64,000 bases of DNA from Dromaius novaehollandiae (lineage: Eukaryota; Chordata; Aves; Casuariiformes; Dromaiidae), in NCBI RefSeq assembly GCF_036370855.1, contig NC_088106.1:32688501-32752500 (forward strand), written 5' to 3'. Below the pieces are notes generated by a model. That model was not told the DNA's origin. It ran no database searches and saw only the letters and a list, made by a program, of their open reading frames with translations. The position numbers and the translations under genes are program-made. Position 1 is the stretch's first letter. Each line of letters begins with the position of its first letter. Positions 39,015 to 51,660 of the stretch are shown here, one piece after another.

Positions 39015-39028
39015 GTCGCCATGGCAAC
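39015..39028. promoter_or_regulatory. RFX X-box GTCGCCATGGCAAC
   Basis: The site matches the X-box consensus GTNRCC-N(0-3)-RGYAAC at every position, with a 2-nt spacer. It differs by one base from the perfect palindrome GTTGCCATGGCAAC. RFX factors bind X-boxes in the promoters of ciliary genes, and the adjacent gene CEP19 encodes a centriole/cilium protein. The functional link is inference from position and family knowledge. Confidence 0.7.
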
Positions 39029-39167
39029 AGCGCAGGCCGCGCTCGGGCGCCCTCAGCGCTGGGGTGCCCGCGCCCCACGACCGGGCCGCCCCGAGCCGCC
39101 GCTTCCCCCGTGCCTGAGGTGACGGGAGGGGGCGAGGTCGAGGAAAAAACGAAATAGCCTATTTTTT

Positions 39168-39186
39168 CTTTTCTTTTTTTTTTTTT
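39168..39186. repeat. T-rich low-complexity tract
   Basis: A run of T interrupted by single C, just downstream of the shared CpG island. Confidence 0.8.
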
Positions 39187-39330
39187 AATAATTTGAGCTA
39201 CTCAAGTATTCTTAGGCCTTGATGCTACCAAATCTGTCACGGAGCGACTGTGAGGGCCGGTGCTGGGCCTGCAGCGGTTCTGCGAGGCCCCGGGGATGAG
39301 CCCGACCTCCCGGGTGAGTCCCTCAGCCGA

Positions 39331-41852
39331 GGACCGAAGCGTTTCGCAGGCCGAAGGCAATGCAGCTGCGTCGCTGCGGGACCCGAGGCCAAGTTTCGTT
39401 GTCTTGCACGGGTGTTTTGACGAGAAACGAGTAGTAGGGAAGCTTGTTTCAAACCGCAAACATTATTCTCTTAGGTATTGCAGAATTTGGCAGAAAAAAA
39501 GGCGCCTGAGTTTTAGGCCTGGTTAAACACTGCCATTTCACATTTGAAGTACCTGCTGCAGGTAGTAGCAACAATCTCTGTATTACTGGAAGATAGGAAA
39601 TTCTTACCCCTCTTTCATGTGGATTTGAATAACATAGTCTCATATTTGCATCTTTCTTCTGAGGAGGTTTTTTTCACCATTGGAAGCATGGAGGCATGTT
39701 CTCATGATTGCTATTTATACTTCAAAAAGGCATTTCACTTCAGTTTGAAGCATCGTCTCATTTTAAGCTAGTGAAAGTAGCTCTGAGGAGAAATATGCTG
39801 ATTTAGCTTTTCTGTCCAACTCATAGAATTATTTTTTTTAAAAAAAGTATAGCTAGCTCCTCTAGCTAATTTTCAGCATTGAGAATATTATTGTGAATTT
39901 GAACTTTTCCCCATGTGGCTTTCCACAGAGAAGGAAGATTGATTTTTAAACTCAGCTTAGAAGTAGCTTTTAAACATTAACGCTGTCTTTCTTTATTTGG
40001 AGATACATATTTTAATTTTTTGAGTCCTTTCCTATTTTGGCTTTCTACAGTCTGTAGAGTAGTCAAAGCAGGATAAAACCTAGATGTTTTACATCTTTTC
40101 ACTTAATTGAAACCAAAAGGAAAGAAACATTGGCATTCAGTGTTGCACACTAAAATGGGAAAGAGGACCTGCAGCGGCAGTGTTCCTGATTTTTGCATCT
40201 CCTCTAATATATCAGGTGACTCAGAGGGGATCAGGGTCAAGGGCTTATCGACAGCTATTGTAAAGCAGAAAAAGAGAAATTGCCATAGTCAGCCAGACTC
40301 GCGTTCCGTCTTTCTGGTTGCAAGACAATAGAAAATGCTTCAGAGAGGACTATAAAGGATAAGTATGGAATAACTTTTTAACCTCATTCATTTAGTAGCT
40401 GACCTATGCACTGATACGTGAGAGTTTAGTAGTAGTTCTTACTTAAAAATGAAATCCTAGCATAAATATTTCCTGTATGTTCTTGCTATCTGTAGAAGTA
40501 CAGCTACAGATGCCGCATGTCACTCAACTCTTTCCCTCCAACCCCCAGTTAAGACCCTTTCTCCACCTTTTAAGTATGGCAAAAGTTCCTAGTTCCTCCC
40601 CTCACACAACAGCTCAACATTTTCCATTTTTCATAAATTCTTGGTATTGTGAACATTATTTAGCTATAAACGCTACCAAAAGTAATGTGCCACATTAAAA
40701 AGCATTTCCATTTGTCACTTGTATATTCTCAGCTTTTTGGTTTCATTGATGGTGTATTCTAGTTAGAGAAGAATTAAACAGTTGAATTTTGTCTCTCTTT
40801 AAAATGACTGCATATTTTCAGTGTTTCCTGTTTGGAACCCAATCATTTTTTTTCTGCACTTCTGAATCTCTTCTCCCTCTTTATGCTGTCTATCATAGGT
40901 TACATATATGCTTCTTTATTGAGGTGACTCTGAAACTGGAAGCAAGCTTTACAAGAACTGACTAGACACCCCTCCATTTGTAATGTAAAAAAAGCGGGGG
41001 GGTCTCCCTTATTATGTGAAATAAGGCATATGATATCTACACATTTGTGACAGAAACAGAGACAGGTGAAGGAAATTTGAGCCATATTAATCAATTTGTA
41101 TCCTTTCAAAGTAATATATAATAGATCATAGAACTCTGTCTTTATTATACTTCCTGCAGCATTCAGATTTATTTAATTTTGCAGAAAGTCTTTCGGTGAA
41201 GTTCTGAGATATTTCAAGTTTTCATTTTAAATTTATTTTCCAAATATTTTTTTCATATGTGCTCGAATAAGCGTACAGCAGAAATACGTTATAGTATTTT
41301 TACAGAAAATTTGGATTCTACCTGAATTCACACCTTGAGCTTTCATATAAACTATCAGGTGATACAAAGTTAAAAGCATGGTGGCTAGGGAAGAAAAGGG
41401 TTTGGTAGTTGAACAATTCCCAGCCTTTCCAGAGCAATGGGTATAATATGCAGTAAAAAGTTGTTTGTGAAGGAACTATATAATACATTGATGTTTTTCA
41501 TTTAAAAATGCATAAATGAAAAGCATATTTTAGGTACCATATGACTATGCAGTACTTTGCTTAGCTGATAGACCGAAAACTGTAACTCGGGTGTTACTCA
41601 GTCCTGATTCAAAGACCAAGTAGTGACAAATGTACAAATCAGCAGCTGAGAGTCACACTCATGTTCAAAGAGCATGTAGGAACATGTTCAAGTTCTGCTG
41701 AAATCAGGGATGCTTACACCATCGCTGAGTGTTTTTGCTGAATTTGGGTCATTAATCCCAGTAAAAAGCTGGGTCTAAAATACATTACCTCTAGGAACAG
41801 TACCTGGGGATACTCATACTTTCTTTCCCATTTTTTCTTTTTCTGTTTTCAG
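39331..41852 (+). other. CEP19: CEP19 intron 1 (most of it)
   Basis: AT-rich sequence between the CpG-island first exon and the acceptor TTTCTGTTTTCAG ending at 41852. No recognisable exon, RNA gene or transposon was seen; open frames here are short. Confidence 0.7.
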
Positions 41853-41921
41853 TGAGCACTGAAGTCCCTGAGGACATCTCTCATAAAATTGAGTATAATT
41901 CAGCCAGTAGCAAGAGCTGTT

Positions 41922-42051
41922 ATGACTTACATTGCGAAAAAGTGTGGCATTTGCTTTCAGCCTCCATCCATTATTCTCATCTATAAAGAAGAAGACAAGG
42001 ATAAAACTCGCCAGCGTATCATGCCTATCCGAAATTTCTCAAAGTTCTCAG
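41922..42051 (+). CDS. CEP19: CEP19 coding exon 1 (residues 1-43)
   Basis: The exon itself starts at 41853 after TTTTCAG, giving 69 nt of 5' UTR before the ATG. It ends with donor TCTCAG|GTGTGG, a weaker donor lacking the usual A at +3, but the phase and protein match across it are exact. Confidence 0.93.
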
Positions 42052-42735
42052 GTGTGGTGTATTCACTTGTGGCATTCCTTAGATCCTTTCTACACACAGT
42101 AAAAGCAACAGCTGTTTGGTAACACAGTATTTTTAGTGACTGTTGGGCAGCTTCTCGCCAGCATCCAGGGAGTGCATGAGGAGACTGTTTTAGAGTGATA
42201 CAGAAACAGTATTAGCACTATCTCCACCAAGGAGCCCCAGGCCACGTCTTAACGTGCGTAGCAGCACTGCCAAGTTTGGGTGTCTTGTGTGTGAGGGTTT
42301 AGGAAAAGAGGATGTATTTATATAATGAGAGTTTGCTTGCATCTGTAATTCTTCATGGTGATCTTCTCTTTAGACTGTAGCAGAGCTGCTGAACAGCTGA
42401 AGAATAACCCTCGGCACAAAGCTTACCTGGAAGGAGTCTCACTACGTCAGCTGAAGAAGTTCTATGGTTTGCTGAAAGGTCATTTGGGAGGACAGAGTCT
42501 GGCTGAGAGCTTGGAACAGATTCGTCAGGAAGAGACCATTGACCCAGAAGAGGATATGAACAAATTAGATGATAAGGAGCTAGCCAAAAGGAAGAGCATC
42601 ATGGATGAACTCTTTGAAAAGAACAGGAAGAAGAAAGATGACCCAGATTTTATATACAATGTTGAGGTTGAGTTTCCACAGGATGAGCAGCTGGAGTCCT
42701 GTGGTTGGGATGTGGAGTCAGGCGAAGAAATCTGA
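41922..42735 (+). CDS. CEP19: CEP19, centrosomal protein of 19 kDa, complete
   Basis: CEP19 sits at the mother centriole, where it is recruited by FGFR1OP/CEP350 and brings RABL2 to start ciliary entry of IFT-B; loss causes obesity and ciliopathy in mammals. Two coding exons, 41922-42051 and 42374-42735, join across phase 1 (TTCTCAG / ACTGTAGC) to give 163 aa, the same length as human. The N-terminus [15 protein letters not shown] and the block [20 protein letters not shown] match human closely, as do [20 protein letters not shown] and the acidic C-terminus. The C-terminal half looks helical. The ATG at 41922 is the first in its exon, and its frame begins with TGA at the exon boundary, so no longer form can start within this exon. 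AATAAA signals follow at 42900 and 43353. Confidence 0.96.
42374..42735 (+). CDS. CEP19: CEP19 coding exon 2 (residues 44-163)
   Basis: The acceptor TCTTCTCTTTAG precedes 42374. This exon carries most of the protein, including the [20 protein letters not shown] segment that is nearly invariant in vertebrates, and ends EVESGEEI-like (read as DVESGEEI) with TGA at 42733-42735. Confidence 0.96.
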
Positions 42736-42899
42736 TTCCAGACAAAGATTTCTTAGATGGACAGTTTAAAGAGAAAACCTACATTCCTAGCACAGAGTAC
42801 CGTTATTGCACTTACTCTGCTGGATCATTTTTGACTCATGCAATTGATGCGTATTATATTGGCTATGGAGAATCCAATGTTACAGTAATTTCAGATTTA

Positions 42900-42905
42900 A
42901 ATAAA
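42900..42905 (+). terminator. CEP19: CEP19 proximal poly(A) signal AATAAA
   Basis: Canonical AATAAA 165 nt after the stop codon, followed within 30 nt by a plausible cleavage region. Confidence 0.55.
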
Positions 42906-43352
42906 ATTTGTTTAAAAAGTCCAACTTGATGAAATGGAAATGGGGTAGCTGAACTTGGTTTTTTCTCATCTTTACCTATTCAGAATGCCTAAATAACTTT
43001 AAATCATTCATCTGTCCCTTGTTTACATTCCAATCACCTTTGGCAGAAGATCTCACCAGCTTGCATTGCTATGATTTCTGTTCAGCTTCATCTTAAAATG
43101 AAGTGTTAAATATTTATGTCTTGAAAGCAATGTTCAAGCATTATTGCATACAATGGTATTTGTTATTACTTGTTGGAATGTTAAATATATATTAGTCTAT
43201 TTTCTGGATAAATCAACGTTGCAATGAAAATATTACTTTCATTTTTCCTGAGTGATGCTTAAATCTGCAGCCGCAGGTTACACAAATATAAATTCTTATA
43301 TTTAAGAAACAGAATATTTAGAAAATAAGTTAGTTCTGAGAGTACTCTTGAA

Positions 43353-43358
43353 AATAAA
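43353..43358 (+). terminator. CEP19: CEP19 distal poly(A) signal AATAAA (alternative)
   Basis: A second canonical AATAAA about 620 nt after the stop, followed by a TG-rich stretch (GTGATTGTG) that could serve as downstream element. Either or both signals may be used. Confidence 0.45.
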
Positions 43359-43399
43359 GTGATTGTGAATTGATAAAATAAGGTGTTTTCCTTAAACTA

Positions 43400-46300
43400 C
43401 TAAACTATTTACTGTTCTGTCAGTAAATGCTCAGCTCTGGGAAAATGTGCTTACACTATCTGAGGAAAGTTGTGTGGCAGAAAGTCGCAAAAGCTAGGGG
43501 TGTCTTTAGAATAAAGCAAAATATTCACTGCTGTTGTCTCATCAGACTACAGTTTTGAACTCATTTTAAACAGTATTAGGGGAGAACTTGACATGACAAG
43601 TAAATAAGGCTATGGCAAAAGGTCCTCCAGATAGTGTTTTGATGGTCACCGAGGAATTTATCTCTGCAAATTAGTATTTTATTTATCCCACTCAAGGTTT
43701 TAATCCCACTGTCTGCCTCAGCTGGTTTGTACTAGTCAGATCCTACTCTCTTGTAAGAATTGGAAGACTAAGTTTAGGAGTCTAGAAAATTATGTGACCC
43801 CAGAAGCTTCCCAGGTTTTGGCTTCCTGAATTTGGTTGGGTTGTGAAGATTCTGAGAGGAGCGGGCCTTCATCTGGAGTTAAATATGCTCAACAAACAGA
43901 TGCCCAAGGTAACTAAAAGGAGGTGTAAATTGCCCCCAAGACTAATTTATTTCCTGTCTTTCCTCATTCTGCAACAACAAATGAATTAAAACATGCCAAC
44001 TTTGTCAAAAAGACTTTCATAGCGCAGAAATTGGTATTTGGAATGATTTTCTTCCTACAAATGGAAATGACAGAATCAATCCTATGAGAAATCTGAGATG
44101 AGTGTAAATTAAACCATGATACTTTGTCCTGGAGCAGATGAGTGAGCTTAAGTCCTTTCTCTGCTTCCAGTCAAAAATTGCAACATACCAGCATATAGAG
44201 ATCTTGATGCAGATTCAGTAGTAAGTCTTGGTGAGTTCATCTTAATGTTGTCTTGGTGATCAGCACAGAAACTCGGTTCAGTGTGGGAGAACTCAGTCTG
44301 CGTTTTATGCAATGAACATTAACTTACCTACTTTCAGTGGGTCACTTTGAGCAAATGTAACTGCTCACAAGGTAGGAAATTTCAGGCCATTTAGAAAGAT
44401 AGCTTTGGTTTGTGTCTTGAGTAGAAGTAAAGATGCTGAAGCAACAGGTTACAGGAATTATAATCACTTTAGCCTTCACTTTTTCTAGCAAAATGAGAAA
44501 AAATGTTCCAGCACACTGGATGAAATTCACAACTGCTGTCTGTGTGTCCGCAGATGATGCTAGCTAGAATTAAAAGGATTGCATATCTGGGCAAAATAAA
44601 GCCAAAAGCAGTCCATTGGTTTAATGTGATTAGCCTGATAAGGACACTAGGTCAGTGATTTTTGAAAAGACAAGCCAGTGATGACAGCCGTGAATATTTA
44701 CAATGTTCTCACATGGCAGGGTCCTAGAGAACCGGCACGTACATAAATCTTATGTCAATATGCAGATTGCTGTCATACTAAAGCAACCTTTCAGAGACTG
44801 ACTGAAAGTTGCTCATCTTCACTCCTCCATTTGTCAGAAGGGTTTCACTGGCCAGTTTGCAGTGAAATTTCTGCTAAATATTTTACCAAACATGACAGAG
44901 GTGCAAATTTACTAAGATGCTATCTTCAAGCTCTGCCTAGGCATATTCTTATGCTAGAAAATGTGTATTATTCTTGGTGAAGCTGAGCATCCCAAGAATG
45001 TAAAATGACTCGTGCTAGATGGAAGGAAAGCAGAGAAATACAACCTACAGCATGGTATTCAGAGCCTCAGATACAACTTGGTTTCTACACGAAGGGAAAG
45101 TTCAGTATAAGCGTAGAAAGCCAAGCTACATCCCTGTCAGGTGTTGTGACAGACCACAGCAGAACTTTCCATCTCTAGTTTCTCAAACACCTGTCCTCTC
45201 CTCTGCTGCTGCAATGTTTGGTGGAAGGATACAATAGATCAGCGTACTTTAGTAGCTGTTAGGTTTCTTTTCACATGTACCTGGGTATATCGAATGTCTT
45301 CCTTCCTGAAAGATGATTTATTGCTCTCTGCTTCCCGTATAGACTGTCCGATAATGAGGGAGAAATTCTAACTTCCCTGGGCCTTTGCAACCTAAAATTC
45401 CAGTAGCATATGACTCCCCCTTGAAGGACTGCATTGAGACCAGGGATTTTTCCACCCTCTTAAACAAGCTGAATAAAAACCAGAGCATTTCCCCAGGAAA
45501 GCTTAATCTTCATGTCAAGACTTACATGCAAGTGCTTTGAGGTTAAACAGCACCTGTAAAAGACTTTAAATTGGCTGTGTTTTGATAACTTTGAGAGTTA
45601 TTTGGTGTGGAAATGTTCCCTGGCATTTAGTCTGAAGCCCAGGCTTAGTGTTTAACAGTTGCTGTAGAGACACAGAAAACTCTTTCATGAGGGCCATCTG
45701 TAATGGATGATCTGAGTGTAGTTTCTCATTTCAGGGTAAACTTTTACCTTCTACCTATGGAACGCCTGCCTTACAGAATTACAGTTTAGCAAAAATGTAC
45801 ATTATTATGCATCCATTGTGCCAAACACTGACTCTATTCCAGCTGAAAGTAGTCTAAACCAGCTACACCACACTGCTACTTAATGATGGATTGAACACGT
45901 GGATCTTCTGTAGCTGACATCTCACCTGGAGATTTATGTGCCCAAAACTTCAGAGATAAAGAATCAAAACAAAATAAAAAGGCAAAGTGCGTAAGGCTGG
46001 ATAGAGAGGTAAAAGCAATTGTATGGAGAAAAATGTAAGGAAAAAAAAGCACCATATTAGGAAAAGCTTCATGGTACAATGTGAGACTTGTGAAAATAGC
46101 TGTTTTACATTCTGACAGTTCATTTGGCCAAAGCTCTAGAGAACATGCTAGGAGGCTTTCATCCCCAAACTATGGGTGCAGAGATCGTGGTGGCTCTGTT
46201 TCCTCCTCCAGCTTCTTTAAGGCTCCAAGGGACTTGGAGAGAATTTCCTTGCTGCCTGGTATCAGCCCTCCCCAAGGTAATAAGGTTAGCTATTTTCTGC

Positions 46301-49300
46301 ATAAATACCATCCTTCTGAGAGTGTACTTAGCTATTCATTTCTGCCAGTGAACCTCTCAGCTCATCTGCTGCCTCCCTCTCGCTAGAGGAGAACTCTGCA
46401 CCTGTGACGGCTGCACAGAGCCCAGCGCCGGCTTTGTTTCAACATGTGCTTCATTTTAACGTGCGCTGCTGTGAATGTGCCTTGATGAAAGCATCTCAAA
46501 GAACCAAGGGGGCAGGAAGTGCTTTGGCCAGAAGATGAGAAAAAGAAAAATGTCTGATGAAAAGAGATTGTGCAAAGAAATTGGGCTGCTTGCCCGGAGT
46601 AGAGCAGCTGCAGGGAGAGGCCCACTGCAAGAGGAGAAGAGTGGCAGTGCCACAGCAGCAGGGAGAGAGGAGAAGCCTGCAGGACTTCAGGTAGATATTA
46701 AACAGACAACCCTTAAAAATCAGCAGTGTCTCCCAAGGAAAAGAGTCCCAGGGTTTACTGCAGTTATTCCAAAGAATTTGAACGCTGCCAGGCAGCACTG
46801 CCCTCCACCCAGTATAGACTTATACAGACCCTGTAACGACTCCTTGTTCTTCGTCATGTCACCTCTCAGTACCAGCTAGAAGAAAGTCAGAGCCCACCAG
46901 CATCCCCTGCTTTGCATTGGTACTGTCAGAGGAGAAAGGGGAACCTGGGACATCACATAAGAGGAAGAGATTTCTTACTGGAGAAGAGTATTCTTCCCTA
47001 AAGAGTATTTCTACCTGGGGGTGCCCCAGCCGGATTTTGCCGTCGTAGGTGTGTACACCCAGACTGACTTCTGGAGCCACCTGCAAGTCCTCCTCTGCTC
47101 TGCACTGGGTTTCTTGCCCAGGAGAGATGAGGACCTGCTTCCTCATAGGCTGCCCTGCACCACACCAGCCACGTTCATGGCTCCTAGCAGTGCTTTCACC
47201 ATGAAAAGAAAAAAATGGCATACCTCTGACAGGGCCTCTTTCTGTATAGTTACTCATAGATGGGACTTCCAGTGATTAAGCTAAGATATTTTATCACATT
47301 TCCTGTTAGCTCTGGAAGACCAACACAGAGCCAGCTAAAGAATCTGGAGCCGAGTGTTCTACGTCAGCAAAATCAGCCCGAGAGATTCGAATAAACCGCA
47401 TTTGTGTAAAGCTGCTGAAGTCAGTGATTATGGTAATGATTAAGTAATTTGGCCTGCAAAGTTTTTTTTTACTGGTGATGATGCAAGAAAAAGCTTGCCT
47501 CAGGCTGAATTTACAGGGCTGGCAGTTAGAAGAACCCATGTTTCACTTGCCAGCTAAGAAAATCAGATCTGGAAGTCATTGAGAGGCAGGAGCCATAGAG
47601 CCCCACTAGGACATATTTAGGCTAGAATAAACCATGCAAAATGGGAGGACACACACATTTCCTTCCCTTTGGAGAGTGTACAGTTTCTGCAGATTATTTA
47701 TTGCATCCTGGGGCAAGAACGCTGATGCTGCTTGCTTTTGCTCTCCAATGTGCTTGGACCTATTGCCTGTGTCAATACTATATTATGCCCAAGATTATTA
47801 AGATTTACAGATGTTTTTGACAATGGATCATTAGCGCTAATAACTAAAAAACAGACAAAAGAGGCTGTAGTAGAAAACATCTTGCTCCATTTCCTTCCCC
47901 CATGTCTTTCCTGGACTGGACATCTGGAGCTAAACCTTCCCAAAAACATAGCATGGATGAATTATGCCTAAGCTGAGCGCTAGGCAATGACTCATCTCAG
48001 TAAAGTATTAATATTAGGATCTTATGCATGAAATGTCCTGAATGGGGGAAGAGGGTCAAAGGGGTAGGACTGAAGCCTGTTGGGTGGACAACCCTCAGAG
48101 GTGGGGTGAGCAGTGAATATAGGTCAGGAATAGTTTTTCTGAGCCAAGAGGATGCCAGAAAAGCCAGCCAGCCAGCCTGGAATGACTGAAATACTGCAGA
48201 TGACAGTCACAACTTAATGCAATGCTTGGACTTGCTGGGTTGGACACTTATTTTGTGTGTGTCTGTTGGCATATTGCCCCTACTCCCTCCACCACAGCAA
48301 CCATTGTACCTACTGCCCAACCTTGACTGTGTTTGACAGGTCAAGGGATAAAGCCCCGAAGTAGCGTAGAAGAAATCATCTCACTTTTTCTCTCTCACCT
48401 CTGGAGCAAGTACTCACTTGTTAACATTTCCCAGAAAGCATGTCCATAAATTACCTGCTATGCCATTTATAGACCCAATAGTCACCTGCATTACATTCCT
48501 CCATGCTCCATCCCTTTGGCAGATGAACCTGGAACTGGCCAAAAGGGATGATGAGACCAATAAACCAACAGACATAGAGATACACAGCACATGGTCACAC
48601 AAGGCTGTTTTCTTGGACAGGCAGGCTGAAAAGAGAACACTGTGCACCTGAAACAGTAGTGTCAAGTTTCCCCTTGGTAATTTTTTGTTATCCTTTCAGG
48701 AGAAAGCAGTTTAGTACACAGATGGCAAGGTGAATATGGTGTAGTGCAGGCTTCAAGAATAACTATCCTGATTTTGCTCGCTTATGATTGTTTTGTCTCC
48801 ATCAGAAAAATCGGATGCCTGATAAGGTCAAAGATGGTATTAGACAAGCACTAAAGGGCACAAGGTAAGCATGAGCATCTCTGCCTCTCCTTGGCCGCAG
48901 GGGAGTTCTTGGGAGAAGCCAAGTCACACCATCATCCACTGGTGTCTGGAGGCAGGATCGCTGCAGACTGACATACCCAGAGACATCAGCAGTTGGGCTG
49001 TTGCCTCATCCAAGTTTCAAAGGGCACTGGTACCATGTTGCAGAACCCCTCTGTCTTTTCTTCAGCATCTAGACCACAATAAATGGACAGTAATTAGCAT
49101 CAGAGAGCTCTCCCAGCAAAATGATCCAGAGCTCTGTAATTAGCTTTCCCATGCTAGGGACTGTCAACCATGGGAATCCTCTGTGTGCAGTTTCTCTATG
49201 CAGCCAGTTCTTGACCTAGAAGGACCTGGACTTCCCCACTGGGAAGAGACTGGTCTCCTCATTCTCTGCTCTCCTAGCGAGGTCAGTGACAGCTTGAAAG

Positions 49301-51550
49301 GTTGGGCTGGGATGAAGTCAGTTCTTTCAGGTGCACTGGGGCAGCCCAGCTCACGGAGGGTGCAGCTCATTCCTGTGGAGTTTCATAGTTCTCAGCTGCC
49401 TGGAGTACCAGTTTGTTGATCAAATGTATTAAAAATCAAAGACTTACAAGTGTGAAGCAAGAGGTCAACTGGACCATCTGGGAAAGGAAGAGATAGAAAT
49501 CAGTAAAGTGGGGGTCTTTCTGGCAGTTCACCAGGAGAAGAGGCATCAAGGAGTACTGTGAAGGTCACCTGTGAGCTTTTAGGAGAGGACTGTGGATGCT
49601 GCAAGGAGTTTGGAATTGGCCATCAAGGAGCCAGAAGCCAGCTGAGGTTTTTGTCATAGTGTAACCAATCTAGCACAAAACTGTCACTGCGGGAAAGGTT
49701 AGCAGAGCGGCTGTGAAAGGATGTTTACGGGGCTTTACTGACAGAGTGAGAAATCCTCCGGGTCTCCTTTGTGCATAGGAAATCCTGGGGCAAAGGGATC
49801 GCTTACCAGGAACTGAGTGAGGGCTGCCAGAGGGATACAGAGAAGAAGTCATAAGTTTTTATTACTGAAGATGGAAAGAATTCCTTTTATCTGAGCTCTG
49901 GCTATTACCTAGGGGAACAGCCAGAATCATTTCCATGTGTGTGAAACAGGCCAAGAAATAGGCTGTGTCAGAGTGTACAAAATTGTTTCATTACAGCACA
50001 AACTAGAGGTGGTAGAGCACTTTTTTTTTTGCTGTCTGTCGCTCAATGCTAGCTGAAGGGACAGGAGGTTCCTGGGACGGGAGAAGGCAGCATGAGTCTT
50101 TCCTTATTCAAGTTATTAAATGGTACCTCAGGGGTTATGACAAAAGCTCCAGTTGGCCACTCACTTGGGTTTTCACCTGCATTGTAGCACCTCTAAGTTC
50201 ATTTCGACAGTGGCAGGGTCAGGCCAGTATCTTAGGAGGGCTTGAACTTCCTCAGCCATGAAGGAGAGTTGATGGGAAGCAACAGAGTCCATGTAACATG
50301 CAGGGGAAGAGCATCCAAGCTCACTGCAACCCCTGCTTACCAGAGAAGGCTGTAAGTACGCAGAAAGGATCACAAAGGTACCAGATAAAAGGGATAATAG
50401 AGAACTGAACTAGACCAGAATATAGCATCTGCAAGGTGAAGGGAAAATCACAGTAGGGTCAAAAGAAGGGCAGGAATAGGAGAAACAGGGCCCCGTCCCA
50501 AATATGTGAGATACCTGCACCCAAATACCTGGGTTTTGCCCGTTTTGTGCAGTATAGTGCAAAAAGTTACATGGGAAGCTTTGACTCATGGTAAAGGAGA
50601 GGAACCAGCTGAGAAACTGGAGTTGAAAATAATGTGGGTGGAAGCAGTAATGCTCCTGGTTGTGAGGAAGGGAAGGAGTGAGCGAAGGAGTGTGGTGAGG
50701 CACTACCATGGACTAAGGCCTGGTGATCAAGGCCTCTTGGGAAGAAAAACAATGGGAAAAAAGGGTCCTGAGTGAGTGTGTTACAGGCAGAGCAGCAAAC
50801 CACGCTGATAACAACAGAAATCACAAGAAACCACTGTGGCTGCCCATCTGATGCTTGGGTACATAGTGGAGAGGGTAGGTGTACCTGCATGCTCTGTTGA
50901 TTAAGCAGTGAGAGGCTGGTAAAGGTTATATTGTGTAGCCTGAGCCAGCTTTATGCCACTGTCTCAACTAGGAGCTTTTTAATGACTTGGAAAAAGGGAC
51001 TTTATTTAAAGTTGAAGCAAGAATATGTGATTAAGAAAATGCAGAGACCATATAGGGCTAATATCAGAGAAACACAAAGTGAGATACAACAAAGAGGACA
51101 CACGGTAAGAAAAAAAAAATGTTAGATGTAACTAGAGGTTACAAGAAAACAGTGAAAAATATAGTTCCATTACTTACTGGGGAAAGAGAGCAAACACAGA
51201 TGATGTATTCAGTGCCTTTTTTGGCTTTATTCTTCAAGAAACCGTTTTACATGATCAGAAATTAATTTTAATATGGACATAAAAGTATGGGCCAGAAGTA
51301 GAAGAAGAAAATAAGGAATACAGCAGATTTGTCCAGATGTAAGGAATCGAGAGAATCTTCCTTGGCGTGCTAAAGAAACCAAAATATCTGTACCGCTTAA
51401 AGTTCATTCATAGAAGATGCAGGCATGGACAGTCACAGGTGCCTGGAAAAGGGCGAATAGATGCTATGTTTTTAAAATGGGAAGAGAGCAGGTGAAATAG
51501 CATGATTTCAACACTGAAGGCTATTCACTCCCATAATCAGTTCCTACAAA
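43400..51550. other. CEP19-NRROS intergenic region, left part
   Basis: About 8 kb without a gene I can support. Open frames up to about 130 codons near 46.5-47.3 kb have no splice or family support. The base composition becomes more GC-rich to the right. No RNA gene was recognised. Confidence 0.6.
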
Positions 51551-51559
51551 CCAAGGCGA

Positions 51560-51660
51560 TAATATGCTGGTCATAGACAAACAGCATGGATTTGTGAAGA
51601 GCAAATCACATCAAACCAACCAAATGCCTTTCTTTGGCAAGATCCACAAAGGCACATAAG
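51560..51660 (+). mobile_element. CR1/L3-like LINE scrap (reverse transcriptase region)
   Basis: The stretch encoding KQHGFVKSKSHQTNQ, with nucleotides CATGGATTTGTGAAGAGC followed by AAATCACATCAAACCAACC, resembles the HGF..GKSC.TNL segment of CR1-family reverse transcriptase. The decay is severe. Similarity may extend left toward 50.95 kb and right toward 52.1 kb, but I cannot fix the ends. It is older than the CR1 at 55.9-57.7 kb. Confidence 0.4.

Larger units (their letters stand above)
38450..39330. promoter_or_regulatory. CpG island: bidirectional PIGX / CEP19 promoter
   Basis: About 880 bp of CpG-dense DNA without an evident TATA box lies between the PIGX start codon (minus) and the CEP19 intron 1 (plus). 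It holds an RFX X-box (39015-39028), a YY1-like AAAATGGCTCC (38897-38907) and GC boxes such as GGGCGG. Two candidate CEP19 exon 1 donors are visible on the plus strand: CCTGAG|GTGACG near 39118 and the stronger CCCGG|GTGAGTCC at 39313. Head-to-head PIGX/CEP19 orientation is conserved with human. Confidence 0.88.

Noticed and set aside
38151-39122. Arg/Pro/Ala-rich open frames of up to 224 codons at the PIGX/CEP19 island
   Set aside because: Same CpG-island effect. They overlap the verified PIGX exon 1 in a different frame or strand.
46475-47257. Opposed frames of 132-134 codons near 46.5-47.3 kb
   Set aside because: Each is within the range expected by chance. I found no acceptor/donor arrangement or homology.
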